64,000 nucleotides of DNA from Paenibacillus gyeongsangnamensis (GCF_027533625.1 NZ_JAQAGZ010000003.1:310001-374000); one strand, 5' to 3'. Counted from the first letter of the stretch, positions 1 to 9,275 are shown. Program-made: numbers and translations. The notes: generated by a model from the letters alone, not told the origin.

Positions 1-369
1 GTCGGTGGCGATGGCGCCGCTCTGAAGCACATCTCTGAACGGCACATTCGTGTAGGCATCATCGATGAAAATCGGCTCGCCCGTCATTACGGCATGTCCC
101 ACGAGTCCGGCCGTGCTGGGCAGGCGAAGCGGCGGAACGCCATGAGCTACGGTGGAATACAGCTCCTTCTTATGCCGGTCGAGCAGCCATACCGTACAGC
201 GGTCCGAGACGATCATCTCGCGGCCCATGTCGGCCATAAGCATCAGCAGATTATCCAGCCGGCGTTCGTTGGCGATCTTGGCCGCATAGTCGAAGATGAC
301 GCGCAGCATCTCCTGCGGGTCGAGGTCCTGCTTCACCTTTACCTCTTGGATTTCATGGGATTCGTACAC
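1..369 (-). CDS. GAF-domain protein, N-terminal part (cut by window edge)
   Basis: The open frame runs from a GTG at 369 off the left edge; 123 residues are visible. A GGGGGAGG ribosome site sits just upstream of the GTG, and no ATG fits. Residues 20-123 have the pattern of a GAF sensor domain: a helix with MLMLMADMGREMI-like spacing, then SDRCTVWLLD, LYSTVAHG and GLVGHAVMTGEPIFIDDAY, which are typical GAF strands and loops. GAF domains bind small ligands or mediate dimerisation and usually precede a signalling output domain, which lies outside the window, so the protein's activity cannot be named. It diverges from the DUF92 gene. Confidence 0.75.
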   Translation of the reverse strand, partial: MYESHEIQEVKVKQDLDPQEMLRVIFDYAAKIANERRLDNLLMLMADMGREMIVSDRCTVWLLDRHKKELYSTVAHGVPPLRLPSTAGLVGHAVMTGEPIFIDDAYTNVPFRDVLQSGAIATD

Positions 370-495
370 GATATTCCTCCCCCGGAATCATCCGTTTCAA
401 ACTCTATTGAAATCATATTATAATGGCAGTAGTCTGTAAATAAAGTTTTGTCGAATTTTTCCTGAAAATGTAGTCATAGAGAAGGGGGTTCTTCC

Positions 496-1314
496 GTGAC
501 GGATGGGATTATCGGACTAGGCGGAAGTTTGCTTATTGCAGGCGCGGCCTATTGGAAAAGGTCGCTCTCGGCATCGGGCTTCGCCGCGGCCGTTGTACTG
601 GGAACACTGATGTATGTGCTAGGAAGCCTGGCCTGGTTCGGCACGCTGATCGCCTTCTTCATTACCTCATCGGCGCTTTCCAAATGGAAGAGGGGCAGGA
701 AGGAGGCCGCGGAGAGCGGCTACGCCAAATCGGGCCGGCGCGATGCCGGTCAGGTGCTCGCGAACGGAGGGCTCGGTCTGCTGCTGTGCATCGGTAATGC
801 GCTAGCGCCGCATCCGCTCTGGTGGGCGGCCTATATCGGCGTCATGGCGACGGTAACGGCCGATACCTGGGCTACCGAAGTCGGGGGCCTGAGCCCGGCC
901 GCCCCGCGCTCCATTGTTACGGGACAAAGGGTTGAACCGGGGACGTCGGGCGGCGTGACGGTGCTGGGGCTTGCCGCTACGGCGGCCGGCGGGTTGTTCA
1001 TTGGAATGGTGATCTGGGGATTGTCCGCTTTATCGGCTGAATTCCGGCCGGCCGGAATGAGCTTCACTGTCCTCGTCCTGCTGGGACTGGCAGGGGGAGT
1101 CGCCGGATCGCTGGCGGATTCTTGGCTCGGCGCGGTATGCCAGGTGATGTACCGCTGCCCTGTCTGCGGCAAAGAAATCGAAAAAAACCGCCACTGCGGG
1201 GCAGCGGCGGTTCGGAATCGGGGGGTTGCCTGGATGACCAACGATGCGGTCAATCTGATCAGCTCGGCTGCCGGAGGAGCGGTCAGTCTGCTCCTCGCGC
1301 TGGCCTTTGCTTAA
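496..1314 (+). CDS. DUF92 family integral membrane protein
   Basis: A 272-residue polytopic membrane protein with about seven hydrophobic segments, starting at GTG 496 after GAAGGGGG. The WWAAYIGVMATVTADTWATEVG and SPRSIVTGQRVEPGTSGGVT regions and the late GLAGGVAGSLADSWLGA motif are the conserved blocks of the DUF92/TIGR00297 family. Plant and cyanobacterial members (VTE6) act as phytyl-phosphate kinases; the bacterial substrate is unknown, so polyprenyl or phytyl phosphate handling is only an inference. A CPVCGKEIEKNRHCG segment before the last membrane span resembles a small metal-binding loop. The stop overlaps the stop of the convergent small gene by four bases. Confidence 0.85.
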   Translation: MTDGIIGLGGSLLIAGAAYWKRSLSASGFAAAVVLGTLMYVLGSLAWFGTLIAFFITSSALSKWKRGRKEAAESGYAKSGRRDAGQVLANGGLGLLLCIGNALAPHPLWWAAYIGVMATVTADTWATEVGGLSPAAPRSIVTGQRVEPGTSGGVTVLGLAATAAGGLFIGMVIWGLSALSAEFRPAGMSFTVLVLLGLAGGVAGSLADSWLGAVCQVMYRCPVCGKEIEKNRHCGAAAVRNRGVAWMTNDAVNLISSAAGGAVSLLLALAFA

Positions 1315-1412
1315 TCATCCTTGCGCTTATAGGCTTTGTTCGTAACATAAATGGTCGCCCATGAGATAGCCAATGCAACGATGACGGCAAGCACGATAAT
1401 TGTAGTAACCAT
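1311..1412 (-). CDS. ytzI: YtzI-like single-span small membrane protein (33 aa)
   Basis: A 33-residue frame starts at ATG 1412 with GGAGG seven bases upstream. It encodes one hydrophobic segment (VTTIIVLAVIVALAISW) and a basic C-terminus (NKAYKRKDD). Size and layout match the YtzI-type small membrane proteins of Bacillales; function is unknown. It lies 99 bases downstream of the beta-propeller gene on the same strand; a weak hairpin (AGCCCC/GGGGCT, about 1473-1502) sits between them. Its TAA and the TAA of the opposing DUF92 gene share one TTAA. Confidence 0.6.
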   Translation of the reverse strand: MVTTIIVLAVIVALAISWATIYVTNKAYKRKDD

Positions 1413-1511
1413 ACAAGATGCCTCCAAGTTTTTCTATCTTGAAGCCATTGTAGCCGATGTCAAAGCAAAAGCCAAGCCCCTGCAGCAGTTGTTCGGGGCT
1501 CAAGCTTCGGA

Positions 1512-4058
1512 TTACGGCTTATTCGGCTTCCAAGGCGGAAGCTGCACCGAACCGGTTTCCTTCAGCGTAGCCAAGTCGTTCGCTTTCACTTCGCTCATGG
1601 AGGCGGAATAAAGCGTATCGCCGATGTAGAGCAGCCGGTTGATATTGCGTTCGCTGCCGTACCATGCGCGGCCGGCTTTCTGTACATCGTCGGCCGTTAA
1701 GTGTGTCACCGTTCCGCGAAGCCGGAAGCCTTGCGTCAGATCGAGCGAGTACACATAGGCCCCCTGGAATACAAAATTGCCATAGGCTGCGGCGGCTTCC
1801 GGACCGGAAGCGGCTTTATTTTTTACCTCGGCAACCGAGATAGGGAACGCAAGCACATTCTTCTCCTTCGAGAAGAGGAGGGCCTTCGGGTTGTGCAGCA
1901 GCTCGGAGTCGGTGCCGCGGTCGCCGATCGTTTGCTTGAACATCTCTACCGGATGCTCCACATCCGTGACGTCGAAGAGGGCGAGCTTCATGCCTTGATG
2001 ATAGGCGACCGTCCGATCGGCTCCGCCCGATCCGTTCTTGGCGGGCACCTCTACGGCATCCTTCCCGAAACCGATCAGGTGGTTCTCATCATAAGGGTGC
2101 AAATAGTCGCTGTATCCCGGAATTTTGAGCTGTCCCAATATTTTCGGCGCTGCCGGATCCTTCAGATCCAGCACGAACAGCGGATCCGTCTGTTTGAAAG
2201 TCACCATATAAGCGCGCGAGCCCATGAAGCGGACGGAGTAAATCCGCTCGCCTGGCGCAATATCCTCGATTTTGCCGACGGTGGCCATGGACTCGTTCAA
2301 TACGTATACATTGTTCTTGGACGTGTATTCGTCGTTGCGCCAGGTGTCGCCCTTGGTCGTGGCGATGCGGAAATACCCGTCCTGTTCGTCCATGGCGTAT
2401 TGGTTTAGTGCGGTTCCCGGCACTTTGCCGCGGCCTTTATAACTGACCGTTCCATCCTCCATGCCGAATTTGTAGATGACGCTGCTCATTTCTCTGGGAA
2501 CTGGACGTACGGGCTTCGCGGCAGGCGCGGCTGCGTCTCCCCCCGGAGCGGCGGTTTCCGTCTTCGGCGCCGCCGGCTCCAGTTCATTCGCAGTCACGTA
2601 AAGATTTTGTACGGAGGCGTACACTTGATTGCCCGATCCGAGGTAGCTGGTCACCTGCATCTTCTTCTCCGGCTGATCGAGCGGCAGTGCGCCGATCAGC
2701 AAATACTGCGGTACAACGGATTTCGGGAAGTAGCGGATATCCTCGTAGCCGATCTGAATGAAGCCGTCCCCGGCAGCCGAATCGCGATAGGCAGGCAGGT
2801 CGTCTGCCGTTTGCTTCACTTCCGGCGAGGCGTTGCCGCGCAGCAGAGGGAAACGGTTCATGTTCTTGTTCGTCACCACATAGAGCGAGGAATCCACCTT
2901 ACGGGAAGAGACATAATTGCCCTCGAGCTCCGTATCGCGGATCAGCTTCAGATGGCTGCGGTCCGTAAGATCATAGACGAGGGTCTTGGTCGAGCTCCGG
3001 ACCGGTCCGTGCCAAATGGCGATGGAGCGGGCCTGAAGCTCGGCCTGCGGTATGGCTTGCACAGCCGCGGAGCTGCCGGCCGCAGCGTCCGGCGTTCCCG
3101 CCGGCCCTGAATTCAGCGGGACCGGCTTCGGAAGGGAACCGGGCTCGGTAGCATATGTGCCGCCTATCACGATCAAATGCTTGTCGTCCACGTAGATTTC
3201 GCGGGGATTGAAGTTTTTGTCCTCGAAATAGACGGTGCCGATCACGCTCATTTGCTCTGCGGGCTGCGCCTTGATTACGAGGACCCGGTTCCGGTTGACC
3301 TGGTAGATGTAGCTGCCGTCGGTCTTGATGACGTCGGCTTCATCGACGCCCTGCACCTGTACGTTCGTGGCGGAGTGGTCGGCATTGATCCCGGAGGCTT
3401 GCGGCACAGCTGTGGAGGCCGGCGCGGTAGCAGCGGACATGGACATGGACTTGGCCGCCCCGGCTGCACCAGCTGCCCCGGCTGCAGGAGCGGCTTCCTT
3501 CACGGCGTCCGCCATGAGCATTACGCGCATGTCTCCGCCGTACCCGGCGTTCATCTCCGCCGAGTCCTTCAGCAAGGACTCGAGATGTTCCCGGGAGCCG
3601 ACGGTCGGCAGGCTCTTGTCGGCATCGGCGATGGATACGGTCTGATTCAGGCCGTCCCAGTAGACGTTGAAATCGAACGCCTCCGAGAAGAAACGAAGCG
3701 GCACAAGCACTCGTCCTTCGGTCTTCAGCGGAGCCTCGTCCAGGCGGACGGACTGCCCGTTCTTGTCCGCATCCTTGCTGCCTACGGCGAGATGCAGCGT
3801 ACGGTCCCCCTTGGTTGCCGTAACCGATTGCTCCCCTTCATTCCATTCAACCTCGGCCCCGAGCGCCTCTGAAAGCTCGCGGAACGGCACCATCAGGGTG
3901 CTGCCGATAAGCTGAGGCGAGACGGACAGACGGATCGGGCTCCCGTTCAATTGAACGGCTATCCCGGACGACGAATCCGCTTGCGTGATCAGAGCGGGCG
4001 AGACGGCGACAATAAGCGTCAGCGCCAGAACCCCGGTAAGAAGCGTCCTTTTGTTCAC
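1512..4058 (-). CDS. Secreted beta-propeller protein with N-terminal copper-amine-oxidase-like (stalk) domain
   Basis: 848 residues from a GTG at 4058, preceded by GGGGGG at seven bases. Residues 1-27 form a signal peptide (basic MNKR, hydrophobic core, cut near ITQADS). Residues about 32-143 carry two tandem repeats of the Cu-amine-oxidase N-terminal fold, seen as MVPFRELSEALGAEVEW and LVPLRFFSEAFDFNVYW; in Firmicutes this is a cell-envelope binding module, not an oxidase. After an Ala/Gly/Ser-rich linker (about 185-225) comes a long region with GVDEADVIKTDGSYIY, YDLTDRSHLKLI, RFMGSRAYMVTF and LFDVTDVEHP, the hallmarks of the secreted C-terminal beta-propeller family (PF09826). It acts outside the cell or at the wall; the ligand is unknown. 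Confidence 0.88.
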   Translation of the reverse strand: MNKRTLLTGVLALTLIVAVSPALITQADSSSGIAVQLNGSPIRLSVSPQLIGSTLMVPFRELSEALGAEVEWNEGEQSVTATKGDRTLHLAVGSKDADKNGQSVRLDEAPLKTEGRVLVPLRFFSEAFDFNVYWDGLNQTVSIADADKSLPTVGSREHLESLLKDSAEMNAGYGGDMRVMLMADAVKEAAPAAGAAGAAGAAKSMSMSAATAPASTAVPQASGINADHSATNVQVQGVDEADVIKTDGSYIYQVNRNRVLVIKAQPAEQMSVIGTVYFEDKNFNPREIYVDDKHLIVIGGTYATEPGSLPKPVPLNSGPAGTPDAAAGSSAAVQAIPQAELQARSIAIWHGPVRSSTKTLVYDLTDRSHLKLIRDTELEGNYVSSRKVDSSLYVVTNKNMNRFPLLRGNASPEVKQTADDLPAYRDSAAGDGFIQIGYEDIRYFPKSVVPQYLLIGALPLDQPEKKMQVTSYLGSGNQVYASVQNLYVTANELEPAAPKTETAAPGGDAAAPAAKPVRPVPREMSSVIYKFGMEDGTVSYKGRGKVPGTALNQYAMDEQDGYFRIATTKGDTWRNDEYTSKNNVYVLNESMATVGKIEDIAPGERIYSVRFMGSRAYMVTFKQTDPLFVLDLKDPAAPKILGQLKIPGYSDYLHPYDENHLIGFGKDAVEVPAKNGSGGADRTVAYHQGMKLALFDVTDVEHPVEMFKQTIGDRGTDSELLHNPKALLFSKEKNVLAFPISVAEVKNKAASGPEAAAAYGNFVFQGAYVYSLDLTQGFRLRGTVTHLTADDVQKAGRAWYGSERNINRLLYIGDTLYSASMSEVKANDLATLKETGSVQLPPWKPNKP

Positions 4059-4142
4059 TTGAATTCCCCCCTTGGGTAAAGTTTACCAAACCTTCTTTCA
4101 TTCCTTCAGACGCTCGGAGCGGCGGATATGTTTCGCCTGAAG

Positions 4143-4183
4143 AAAAAAAGCGGCAACGCGTGGTAAAACCACGAATTACCGCT
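4143..4183 (-). terminator. Rho-independent terminator of the PAS-GGDEF gene
   Basis: On the minus strand the end of the coding sequence runs into AGCGG...CCGCT enclosing an inner CGTGG/CCACG stem, followed by seven T. The outer stem begins inside the last codons of the gene. Confidence 0.8.
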
Positions 4184-5528
4184 CTTTTCCGTACGATGAA
4201 TCATACAATTCAACCCGGTTTCGCCCCAATTGCTTGGCCCGGTAAAGGGCCTGGTCCGCCCGGATCAGCAGCTCTCGGGGAAGTATATCCCTGGAAGGCA
4301 CCATCGTTGCGGCTCCCATGCTTAAGGTGACGTAAGGGGACACGTCCGAATACCCATGAGGAATAAGGAGGGACTCCACCTCCGAACGCAGCTGCTCGGC
4401 TACCACGGACGAGCCGTACGCTTCGGTCATCGGCAGTACGATCACGAATTCCTCTCCTCCGTAGCGCGCGACGAAATCCCCTGGACGTTTGACCGCCCGA
4501 TTGATCGCGGCGGATACGCGCTGAAGGCAAATGTCGCCTTCGGTATGCCCGTACGTATCGTTGTACCGCTTGAAAAAGTCGATGTCCAGAAGGATGACGG
4601 AGAGCGGGGACTGGAGCTTGCTGCAGTGCTTCCACTCCTTGGCATACTTCTCTTCGAACGCCCGCCGGTTGGACACGCCGGTCAGTGCGTCGATCGAAGA
4701 AATGCGCTGAAGCAGCTCATTCGTCTGAAGCAATTGCTGCTCCGCTGCCTTGCGGGCGGTAATATCGCGAGAGATGCAAAGTGTTTCCTGTACGCTGTTC
4801 TTCCGCCTGGACAGCGGACGGAAGGCGGTTTCAAACCAAATGACCGTATCGTCCCGCCGTCTTACCCGGTAGCTGTGCAGATGCTGCCCGTCTGCCATTC
4901 GTACGGCTTCATACTGCTGCAGCAGTCCGTCCCGATCGTCCTCGTGCACGAGCTCGGAGGCGAACCTTCCGAGCAGTTCCTCGGGCTTATACCCGAGCAG
5001 CGTCAGACAAGCCGGCGACACATAGGTGTACCTTCCGCTTGAGTCGATTTTGGAAATCATATCGTTGCTTTCATCTGCGATGAGCCGGTACAAGTCTTGC
5101 TTATGATTAAGAAACTCATTCTTGATTTTGCGGTAGTCCTGCATATCGGTCATGTCCTGCACTTGAGCGAATATGAGCCCGGGATGGGGAAGAGGAAGGC
5201 CTACCCAGGACAGCCGGACCTCGAGCCAAGCCGGTTCACCGCTGGGCTTCACATACCGGAATTCAACCGGGGCCGCCGGTTTCCGCTCCCGAACGACTTT
5301 CTTGAATACAGAATAAACCGTGCTCCAGTCATCGTGGGGCACCCATTTGGTGATGAATTCGCCGGCAAGGGAGCTTTCCGCGCAGCCGAGCCATTTGCAC
5401 AGCACGGGATTCGCTTTGACAAGAGCGCCTTCTGCAGTCAACAAAGCCATCCCGGTATCGGAATAGTGAAATACATGTTTGAACAATTCGTTCTCAGCGT
5501 CAATGGTCGATAGGTTGATCATTCGCAT
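4176..5528 (-). CDS. PAS-PAS-GGDEF diguanylate cyclase
   Basis: Makes cyclic di-GMP from two GTP. The start at ATG 5528 ([16 protein letters not shown]) is preferred because GGAAGGA precedes it; an ATG at 5558 has no ribosome site. Of 450 residues, about 10-125 and 145-265 are PAS domains (the second with [19 protein letters not shown] and the PAC-type [16 protein letters not shown]), and about 285-445 the GGDEF domain. The active-site signature is GGEEF, preceded five residues earlier by RPGD, a canonical RxxD product-inhibition site, so the enzyme should be active and feedback-controlled. No membrane segment is seen, so it is likely cytosolic. Pairs logically with the HD-GYP gene at 56.5 kb. 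Confidence 0.92.
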   Translation of the reverse strand: MRMINLSTIDAENELFKHVFHYSDTGMALLTAEGALVKANPVLCKWLGCAESSLAGEFITKWVPHDDWSTVYSVFKKVVRERKPAAPVEFRYVKPSGEPAWLEVRLSWVGLPLPHPGLIFAQVQDMTDMQDYRKIKNEFLNHKQDLYRLIADESNDMISKIDSSGRYTYVSPACLTLLGYKPEELLGRFASELVHEDDRDGLLQQYEAVRMADGQHLHSYRVRRRDDTVIWFETAFRPLSRRKNSVQETLCISRDITARKAAEQQLLQTNELLQRISSIDALTGVSNRRAFEEKYAKEWKHCSKLQSPLSVILLDIDFFKRYNDTYGHTEGDICLQRVSAAINRAVKRPGDFVARYGGEEFVIVLPMTEAYGSSVVAEQLRSEVESLLIPHGYSDVSPYVTLSMGAATMVPSRDILPRELLIRADQALYRAKQLGRNRVELYDSSYGKER

Positions 5529-5633
5529 CGGCTTCCTTCCCGAACCCATGTCAAACATCTAGGTGAATATACCTATTTATTCTATAGGTTGAAAGGTGGA
5601 TGTACAACGAAATTATCAATTATAAAAACAATT

Positions 5634-5966
5634 TTAGATTTCATTCGCTCTCCGCTCGGTTGGTTCGGCGGGGGAGGAGGAAGGCGAAGCTTGCACTTGA
5701 TGCTCCGCTTGGGCTTCACCCTGCCGCTCGCCAAGCGCTTTCTCCAGCTGCTTCAGTTTGCGGGTCAATTGGAATTGCCTAAACATGCCGAATAACCCGA
5801 CGCTAAGTCCTCCGAGCAGCGTGGAGCCCAGAATGACGAGGATGAGCGGAATTTGCGTTTCCGTAAACAAGAAGTTCACCCGTACCGGCTCGACGTTGAT
5901 TACGGCGAATACCGCAGTCATCAAAGCGAATACGAGCGAGAAAATAAAGATCCATTGTGCTCTCAA
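5634..5966 (-). CDS. lapA: LapA domain-containing membrane protein (DUF1049)
   Basis: 110 residues from a TTG at 5966, with GGGAGG nine bases upstream. Two membrane spans (about 5-25 and 40-62) with the DUF1049 pattern: NVEPVRVNFLFTETQIPLILVILGSTLLGGLSVGLF. A basic amphipathic helix follows, with a Glu/Gln-rich tail (GERQGEAQAEHQVQ) that is probably coiled coil. The E. coli relative LapA helps assemble the LapB/lipopolysaccharide control system; in this Gram-positive setting the role is unknown. It sits downstream of pepF behind a terminator-like hairpin. Confidence 0.8.
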   Translation of the reverse strand: MRAQWIFIFSLVFALMTAVFAVINVEPVRVNFLFTETQIPLILVILGSTLLGGLSVGLFGMFRQFQLTRKLKQLEKALGERQGEAQAEHQVQASPSSSPAEPTERRANEI

Positions 5967-6008
5967 GGATCAGACGCCTCCCGACCGTTCTAGTTACCCG
6001 ATTAGTCC

Positions 6009-6049
6009 AAAAGGCCGAGGAGGGAGCTATCGCCCCGCACCTCAGCCTT
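6009..6049 (-). terminator. Probable terminator after pepF
   Basis: Minus-strand hairpin with GGCTGAGG/CCTCGGCC arms (one G-U pair) and a short TTTT, 15 bases after the pepF stop. A moderate terminator. Confidence 0.55.
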
Positions 6050-6063
6050 CCGGCATAGCTTGC

Positions 6064-7968
6064 TTATTTGGCCAGTGCTTCCATTTGCTCCAGCAAGCCT
6101 TTGAATACGCTCATCGCCTGCTTGATCGGCTCCGGCGTCGACATATCCACGCCTGCCTTCTGCAGGATGTTGATGGAATAGTCGCTGCCGCCGCTCTTCA
6201 GGAAGCCCAGGTAGCGTTCCACAGCCGGCTGGCCTTCCTCGAGAATTTGCTTCGAGAAGCTCGTCGCCGCGGAAAAACCGGTAGCATATTTATATACGTA
6301 GAAGCTGTTGTAGAAATGAGGGATGCGGGCCCACTCCATCTCGATATCCTTGTCGACGGCCATATCGTTGCCGTAATACTGCTTGTTTAAGTCGTAATAT
6401 ACTTCGCTCAGCAGCTGAGGCGTCAACGATTCGCCCGCTTCGGCCTTCTCGTGGATGATTTTCTCGAATTCGGCGAACATCGTCTGGCGGAACACCGTCG
6501 TGCGGAACTGATCCATGTAGTAGGTGAGCAGGTACATTTTTTCCTTCGGATCGGTCGATTTCTTCAGCATGTAGTCCATCAGCAACGCTTCGTTCAGGGT
6601 TGAGGCGACCTCCGCCAGGAAGATCGTATACTGCGCGTAGCGGTACGGCTGGTTCGCATCCGACAGGTAAGAATGGAGCGCGTGACCCATCTCGTGCGTC
6701 AGCGTAAACATGCTGTTCAGGTTGTCCTTATGGTTGAGCAGCACGTAAGGATGCGTGCCGTAAGCGCCCCAGCTGTACGCGCCGTTGCGTTTGCCTTCGT
6801 TCTCGTAAATGTCGATCCAGCTGCCGTCAAAGCCCGCCTCCAGCACTTTGAGGTAATCCGGCCCCAGAGGCTTCAGGCTCTCGAGCACGGTTTTCTGCGC
6901 TTCCTCGTAGGTGATGTCCATTTTATATTCCTCGACGAGCGGCGCGAACAGATCGTACATGTGAAGCTCATCCAGCTTCATCAGCTTCTTGCGAAGCGCC
7001 ATGTAGCGGTGCATCAGCGGAAGCGCCTCGTGTACGGCGTCGATCAGGTTCGTGTACACTTCCTTCTTGATGTTGTCGCCGAACAGGGACATCTCCAGAG
7101 CGGAAGGATACTTGCGGACCTTCGCATAAAATAAATTTTTGTTCACGTTGGCGGCCAGCGTCGCGGCGATTGTATTCTTTTGCTTCGCATACGTCTCGTA
7201 GACGGCTTCGAAGGCGCGCTTCCGGACGTCCCGGTCGCGGCTCTCGAGGAATTGAATGTATCGTCCGTGAGTAAGCTCGACTTCTTCGCCTTTCTCGTTC
7301 TTGATCTTCGGAAACTTCAAGTCCGCGTTGTTAAGCATGCCGAAGATGGTGCTTGGCGCCTGCGACAGGTTGCCTACCTGCGCCATCAGCGCTTCCTCGG
7401 ATCGGCTCAGCACATGCTGCTTCTCGCGGATCATCTCTTCCAGCGTACGCTTGTAAAAGGCGAGCGCCGGATCGTTCACCAGCTTGTGCAGCTGCTCGTC
7501 CGTAAGGCTGAGGATTTCAGGGGAGATGAACGACATCGCCTCGCTCGTATCGACGCTCAGCTTTTTCGATTTATCGGATAAGGCCTGGTATGTAGGGTCC
7601 GCCATGTCCTCGTGGTTCTTCATGTTGGCGTATACGTAGAGCCGTTCGGTATGTAAGGAGATTTGGTCTTCGAGCTCGAAGCACTCTTTGATCGCCTTGG
7701 CGTCCTTCAGCTTGCCCTCGAACCGGCCGATCTCGGCCAGCTGCTTCTTGACGGTTTGATACTCTTGTTCCCAAGCCTGCTGATTGGCAAACAGGTCTTC
7801 CAGCTTCCAACGGTGCTCGGCCGGAACGTCGCTTCGTTTCAATACTTGGTTCATGGGAGCCCTCCTAGTGGGTTGGGATGGTTTCCTCATACCGTCCGCC
7901 TGCACGGACGATGAGGTTACGGCGCCGGTCAGCAGCACACCGGTCAATAAAACGGGAATCAAACGCAT
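6064..7968 (-). CDS. pepF: Oligoendopeptidase F, M3 family, with possible signal-peptide start
   Basis: Zinc metallopeptidase that cleaves short peptides. The HExxH motif is in TLTHEMGHALHSYLSD, with the downstream zinc glutamate in FLAEVASTLNEALLM, both typical of M3B. The long frame starts at ATG 7968 and begins with a credible signal peptide (MRLIPVLLTGVLLTGAVTSS, cut near VQADG). An internal ATG at 7854 (MNQVLKRSDVPAEHRW) has a far better ribosome site, AGGAGGG five bases away, and gives the usual cytosolic length of 596 residues. The upstream ATG has only a weak GGAG 11 bases away. I list the long form because its first 38 residues look like an export signal, but the short form may be the main product. 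Confidence 0.9.
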   Translation of the reverse strand: MRLIPVLLTGVLLTGAVTSSSVQADGMRKPSQPTRRAPMNQVLKRSDVPAEHRWKLEDLFANQQAWEQEYQTVKKQLAEIGRFEGKLKDAKAIKECFELEDQISLHTERLYVYANMKNHEDMADPTYQALSDKSKKLSVDTSEAMSFISPEILSLTDEQLHKLVNDPALAFYKRTLEEMIREKQHVLSRSEEALMAQVGNLSQAPSTIFGMLNNADLKFPKIKNEKGEEVELTHGRYIQFLESRDRDVRKRAFEAVYETYAKQKNTIAATLAANVNKNLFYAKVRKYPSALEMSLFGDNIKKEVYTNLIDAVHEALPLMHRYMALRKKLMKLDELHMYDLFAPLVEEYKMDITYEEAQKTVLESLKPLGPDYLKVLEAGFDGSWIDIYENEGKRNGAYSWGAYGTHPYVLLNHKDNLNSMFTLTHEMGHALHSYLSDANQPYRYAQYTIFLAEVASTLNEALLMDYMLKKSTDPKEKMYLLTYYMDQFRTTVFRQTMFAEFEKIIHEKAEAGESLTPQLLSEVYYDLNKQYYGNDMAVDKDIEMEWARIPHFYNSFYVYKYATGFSAATSFSKQILEEGQPAVERYLGFLKSGGSDYSINILQKAGVDMSTPEPIKQAMSVFKGLLEQMEALAK

Positions 7969-8085
7969 TTGCGCTCACGCTCCATGCCTGGAATCTATTG
8001 GTCAGAAAAGCAATACATAGTATGACCGGAGCGCAGCTTAAATATTAGTATATGAAATTCATGGAAATAAGTCTATCGCGGGGCG

Positions 8086-8268
8086 CTACTTCGGATTGGC
8101 CAAAAAGCTGTAGACGATCAGCCCGAAGGAGAACGAGATCATGACCAGCGCCAGGATGGCCAGCGGCCTCTTCACCCCTGGGGGCAGCGAGTCGCGTTTC
8201 ATAATCAGGATAAGGGAAAGCGAGAACGACAGAATGATGAATGTAACGATGGAAGCGGCATTGCTCAA
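8086..8268 (-). CDS. Small two-span membrane protein, 60 aa, unknown function
   Basis: A TTG at 8268 has GGAGGTG eight bases upstream. The frame encodes two hydrophobic segments (SIVTFIILSFSLSLILIM and PLAILALVMISFSFGLIVYSF) joined by a basic loop KRDSLPPGVKR. I do not recognise the family. It lies downstream of the terC terminator and upstream of pepF, same strand. Confidence 0.55.
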   Translation of the reverse strand: MSNAASIVTFIILSFSLSLILIMKRDSLPPGVKRPLAILALVMISFSFGLIVYSFLANPK

Positions 8269-8341
8269 CAGTGGATCACCTCCCGAGCTACCATTTCGCC
8301 AAGGCGGGGGCAAAATCCTGTAACCGGCAGGAGCTTCGCTC

Positions 8342-8384
8342 AAAAAAAAGACTCCGCGTCCGCTCAGCGGGCGTCCGCGAAGTC
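8342..8384 (-). terminator. Terminator of the terC-like gene
   Basis: Minus-strand GC-rich hairpin (arms around GACTTCGCGGACGC and GCGGACGCGGAGTC) followed by eight T, starting about 20 bases after the stop. Confidence 0.8.
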
Positions 8385-8405
8385 CGTCTCCTTGTTGAAA
8401 TGCTC

Positions 8406-9203
8406 TCAGCCTTCGAGCTTGACGAGCACGAACCGGCCTTTCTCGTCCTTGCTGACCCGGAAGCTGTCGTCCGGCTGAATGTTCGCTTCCTGCATCAGCT
8501 CCTTCGGGATGGTAAGCTGTCCGCGGTCGTTGACCGAGACGAGAAAGCCGAACGCCTTCTTCCACAAGCCCGCCGCGAGCACGCCGGCCACCACCGCGAG
8601 GATGAGCGCCCATTTGGCCGCTCCGTGGGCTGCAAACCACGATTTGACGAGCAAATCGCCGGTCAGCATTTTGCCCGCCGTGTAGGCGAGTACGCCGGCC
8701 CCGAGGTAGATGATCCGCGGGAACCGTTCAACCCAGCGGATGAATACGGTGCTGCCCCAGACCACAATCGGCACGCTGATGAGCAGTCCGGCAAGGACGA
8801 GCCCGAAGCTGCCGTGTGAAGCCCCGGCTACCGCCATCACGTTGTCGAAGCCCATGACGGCATCCGCGACGATGATGGTTTGAATCGCAGGCAACAGCTT
8901 GCTCTGGGCCTTGATGTCATGCTCTTTCTTGTCCGTGAGCAGCTTGTAGGCGATCCAAATGAGCACGATCCCGCCGACGATCAGCAGCGCAGGAATCTTC
9001 AGCAGCCATACGACCAGCAGGGTAGCGACGGCACGAATCGCGACGGCCCCAGCCGTTCCCCAAAGAATCGCTTTCTTCTGATGCTCCTTGGCGAGATTGC
9101 GGGCCGCGAGTCCGATGACGATCGCATTGTCTCCTGCCAGTACCAAATCGATGATGATGATGCTGAGCAGGGCGGTGAAAAATTCCGGTGAAAACCATTC
9201 CAT
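8406..9203 (-). CDS. TerC/YkoY-type manganese exporter with C-terminal AbrB-like domain
   Basis: 265 residues from ATG 9203 (AAGGAG eight bases upstream; a GTG at 9212 lies on top of that site). Residues 1-215 are a TerC membrane domain of about seven spans with the metal-site blocks IIIIDLVLAGDNAIVIGLAAR and IIVADAVMGFDNVMAVAGASHG. YkoY/YceF-type relatives export or deliver Mn2+. The last 44 residues (VNDRGQLTIPKELMQEANIQP then DDSFRVSKDEKGRFVLVKLEG) match the swapped-hairpin AbrB/SpoVT fold of DNA-binding proteins. That tail is unusual for the family. The yybP-ykoY riboswitch upstream supports Mn2+ control. Confidence 0.9.
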   Translation of the reverse strand: MEWFSPEFFTALLSIIIIDLVLAGDNAIVIGLAARNLAKEHQKKAILWGTAGAVAIRAVATLLVVWLLKIPALLIVGGIVLIWIAYKLLTDKKEHDIKAQSKLLPAIQTIIVADAVMGFDNVMAVAGASHGSFGLVLAGLLISVPIVVWGSTVFIRWVERFPRIIYLGAGVLAYTAGKMLTGDLLVKSWFAAHGAAKWALILAVVAGVLAAGLWKKAFGFLVSVNDRGQLTIPKELMQEANIQPDDSFRVSKDEKGRFVLVKLEG

Positions 9204-9237
9204 GTCCGTCACTCCTTTTCCGGGATTGTTTACTTAC

Positions 9238-9275
9238 ACAAAAACGACCTCTACCGCTCGGGTAAAGGTCGTTTG
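9238..9275 (-). terminator. Second hairpin-T-run in the terC leader
   Basis: Minus strand: AACGACCTTTACC, a CGAGC loop, then GGTAGAGGTCGTTTTT. It follows the riboswitch terminator directly and has a similar stem, so the leader carries two terminator-like hairpins in tandem before the start codon. Confidence 0.65.

Noticed and set aside
94-423. 109-codon plus-strand frame at the left edge
   Set aside because: The opposite strand encodes a convincing GAF domain with a good ribosome site.
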